This document shows, one piece after another, positions 62,701 to 64,000 of a stretch of DNA of 64,000 bases. The DNA is taken from positions 682,001 to 746,000 of the forward strand of contig NC_020504.1 in assembly GCF_000349325.1 (NCBI RefSeq), read 5' to 3'. This stretch comes from Streptomyces davaonensis JCM 4913. GTDB taxonomy: Bacteria > Actinomycetota > Actinomycetes > Streptomycetales > Streptomycetaceae. Each line of letters begins with the position of its first letter. Positions within the stretch are counted from its first letter, which is position 1. Both the position numbers and the translations under genes were made by a program. Below the pieces are notes generated by a model. The model had not been told where the DNA came from. It did no database searches and saw only the letters and a list, made by a program, of their open reading frames with translations.

Positions 62701-64000
62701 ACCGACGGCTTCGGCCTCGTCCCAGGCGACGCCGTACAGGTCCCGGCTCGCCGGATCCCGGGCGTCCGTCCCGTTCACGCGGCGCAGAGCGACCCCGGTC
62801 AACTCCCCGACGACAGCGCCCGAGTCGTCGTACAGCACGACGCCGGCGCCGGTGATCTCGTCGGCGTCCGCCTCCGGCGCGGCGACCGAGGCATGGGCCC
62901 ACCGAGGCACGGCACGCTCGGCGAAGAGGGTGAACCCGCCCACGCGCACCGGCAGATACGTGGCGCTCCCCGGTATGTCGCCCAGGGCCGCGCCCAACGC
63001 CTGCAAGGCGCTGTCCAGGACTGCCGGATGGACGAGATGGGCGCCCAGGTCGTCGGTCAGGTCCGCCCGGTCGCGCAGCCGGGCGAGGGCCTCGCCGGAT
63101 CCCCGCCACAGTTCGCCCACGCCCTGGAAGGCCGGGCCGTAGAACAGCCCCGACCGGCGCATGGCCGCGTAGTGGTCCCCGGCCTCGACGACGGTGGCGC
63201 AGCGGGCCCGCACCTCGGAGAGCGGGTCGGCGCCGGACCGGTCGGAGGCGCGGTGGTAGGAGCCGTGCGCGGCCTGGGCCCAGTCGTCGTCCTCGCCGCC
63301 GCGCGTGAACAGGCGCAGTGAGCCGGTCTCCGCGGTCCCGGGCAGGAGCACCAGTTGCACGGTGTCCGCCTCGGAGCGGTCCGGCATCGCGGTCAGCCGG
63401 GTCAGATGCAGATCGGTCACGGTCGCGTCCGCGCCCAGCCGGGTACGGGCCGCGGCCAGCGCCGCGTCCAGGACCAGGCTCGCGGGCAGCACTGCCGCCC
63501 CGGCGACCTGATGGTCCGTCAAGTAGCCGAAGCCCGCCAGGTCCACGGGCGCGGACCAGTGGTCGGCGTGCGGCGCGACCGCCGAGCGCACATGCGAGCG
63601 CAGCACGGGATGACCGTCCCCCACGGGACGCCGTACAGCCGTCTCCTCGCCGAACCAACACCGGGTGCGCTGCCACGGGTAGGTCGGCAGGTCCGTCACC
63701 GGGCCGGGTGCGCCGTACACGCGCTGCCACTCGACCTGGAAGCCCGCGCTGTACAGCCGCCCGAGCGCGGTCAGTACGGCGGCCCGGCCCGGTTCGTCGC
63801 GGCGCAGGGAGGGCACGGCGACCGTGTCCTCGTACGAGGAGAGCCGTTCCGCCATGGCGTCGATGAGCATCGGGTGCGGGGAGAGCTCGATGAACATGTC
63901 GTGCCCGGACTCGGCGAGCGCGGTGACGGCGCCGTCGAAGAGGACCGGCCGGGTGAGGTTGGAGGCCCAGTACTCCGCGTCCAAGGACTCGCCGGAGACC
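59791..64000 (-). CDS. PKS1 (partial): AT-DH-ER-KR-ACP end of a fully reducing module
   Basis: The frame is open to the right edge; about 1403 residues are visible. The first about 90 residues are the C-terminal part of an AT (DAEYWASNLTRPVLF). DH (about 115-400) has LTDHQVAG and HPAVLDSALQ; ER (about 650-960) has the NADPH loop SATGGVGLAALQVA; KR (about 995-1180) has ITGGLGALG and NYAAASAF; ACP (about 1265-1335) has MGFDSLLALE. The tail DLDTMSAAELEALL resembles C-terminal docking motifs. This module would deliver a saturated chain to PKS2. The KS and AT specificity lie outside the window. Confidence 0.92.
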   Translation of the reverse strand, partial: VSGESLDAEYWASNLTRPVLFDGAVTALAESGHDMFIELSPHPMLIDAMAERLSSYEDTVAVPSLRRDEPGRAAVLTALGRLYSAGFQVEWQRVYGAPGPVTDLPTYPWQRTRCWFGEETAVRRPVGDGHPVLRSHVRSAVAPHADHWSAPVDLAGFGYLTDHQVAGAAVLPASLVLDAALAAARTRLGADATVTDLHLTRLTAMPDRSEADTVQLVLLPGTAETGSLRLFTRGGEDDDWAQAAHGSYHRASDRSGADPLSEVRARCATVVEAGDHYAAMRRSGLFYGPAFQGVGELWRGSGEALARLRDRADLTDDLGAHLVHPAVLDSALQALGAALGDIPGSATYLPVRVGGFTLFAERAVPRWAHASVAAPEADADEITGAGVVLYDDSGAVVGELTGVALRRVNGTDARDPASRDLYGVAWDEAEAVGEGRAGRWLLFADRGGVGAGIAAALAARGGTCATVTAGPAYRVTEPGRYEIDPDSPEHLAALLADFGDGLDGIVDARALDLDLTEDATPEQLLAAHDAACVPALRLVQQLAPLDSAPRLVLLTRGAQQAEEGDRTAVAQAALWGLARVAKLEHGELRPVIVDLDPARPQGEAERIVDELLRPGDDDQVALRAGTRRTPALRPWTGGSVAGEQVPRWPFDPARDGNHRILAARPGMLSSLRPTHWHRTPPGPGQVEIEVAAAGLNFSDVLKAMNTYPGAEGIVPLGAECAGRVSAVGEGVTQVRVGDAVMAVGAHGMAAFTTVSGALVTRQPQGLTPEQAAAVPIAFLTAVHALEQLARLRKGETVLIHSATGGVGLAALQVAQRCGAQVFATAGSEEKRDLLRSLGVEHVMDSRSLAFADEITSATDGRGVDVVLNSTTGEALIRSMRLLAPGGRFVEIGKRDIFDDSHIGLGFFKDNRAFFAVDLEQTIRERDGLIAELLDEVGQGFQRGEFTALPVTVHAYGEAASAFATMARAQHIGKLVLRPEKRQLIAKGPESAPVRPDASYLITGGLGALGLETARYLVAQGARHLVLVGRSAPSTEAERAVTELRGSAEVSTLRADLSRHDDVADVLARIDADMPPLAGVVHAAGVLDDGLLTGLDPDRFRAVAAPKSVAAWHLHRATAGRDLDFFVLYSSAAAVLGSPGQGNYAAASAFVDALAHHRRSLGLPALSIDWGPWAEIGLAARPDRGAALSARGVRSISPEQGIATLDLLLRGSATQLCVLPVDRDGLSGHTGGGLLGTLADDSGRAEAGPRGQDDVRRRMLAVEPGRRRRAVLIDHCRALAARVVGAEPATVDTSAPFTAMGFDSLLALELRMGLETSLGVSLPTTVTWRFPAIDKLVPFLAERMEIELEIDLESVVPAAPPPVPAAPEPAGDDGSPDLDTMSAAELEALLLAKTNQIDEGGLR

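Overview
The window looks like a Streptomyces chromosome segment. Evidence for this is the very high GC with GC-rich third codon positions, secreted glycosidases, Ser/Thr kinases, a streptogrisin-like protease, a PASTA-domain protein, a PhzF protein and a large modular PKS/NRPS cluster. No rRNA, tRNA, CRISPR array or replication origin was recognised.

Region 1 (1-11083, + strand): the 3' part of a secreted GH13 alpha-amylase broken by one in-frame TGA; a lipoprotein followed by two tandem Ser/Thr kinases whose C-termini are extracytoplasmic ligand-binding domains; then a large secreted GH2 glycosidase (PA14-GH2-LamG), closed by a perfect 18-bp hairpin terminator.

Region 2 (11084-21974, mostly - strand): a furanose-type sugar locus. 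A sugar-binding lipoprotein, a double-cassette ATPase and two permeases (the YtfQRT-YjfF arrangement) are followed 43-49 bases downstream by a second GH2 gene with a C-terminal AbfB domain. This GH2 gene is decayed by a deletion, a frameshift, a nonsense codon and a nested insertion: a TnpB element holding an IS1182-family element in the loop of its end hairpin. A LacI regulator lies upstream. Similar 16-bp palindromes precede the intact GH2 gene, the transporter operon and lacI, suggesting one regulon.

Region 3 (21975-34379): ordinary accessory and housekeeping genes: a YrdB-like membrane protein, a small zinc-ribbon protein, PaaI thioesterase and HxlR regulator (divergent), PhzF, a binding protein without a signal peptide beside a 94-bp inverted-repeat element, PASTA protein, Mrr-like membrane protein, a small monooxygenase, two poorly known proteins, serine protease, GNAT, erythromycin esterase divergent from a double-HTH MerR (TioE-like) regulator, and an AlkD-like protein.

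Region 4 (34345-64000, all - strand, running off the right edge): a hybrid PKS-NRPS operon read right to left. Order: PKS1 (AT-DH-ER-KR-ACP visible) > PKS2 (KS-AT-ACP) > NRPS-1 (C-A-T, code read as Ser) > PKS3 (KS-AT-KR-DH-T, unusual order) > stand-alone FabG-like reductase > NRPS-2 (C-A-T-C-A-T-E-C, codes read as Gly-like and aliphatic) > P450 > MFS exporter > HAD hydrolase. Most junctions are 4-base stop/start overlaps. There is no thioesterase in the window; the line ends in a condensation domain. I do not recognise the product. This cluster and the TnpB/IS1182 nest inside the sugar locus are the most notable parts.
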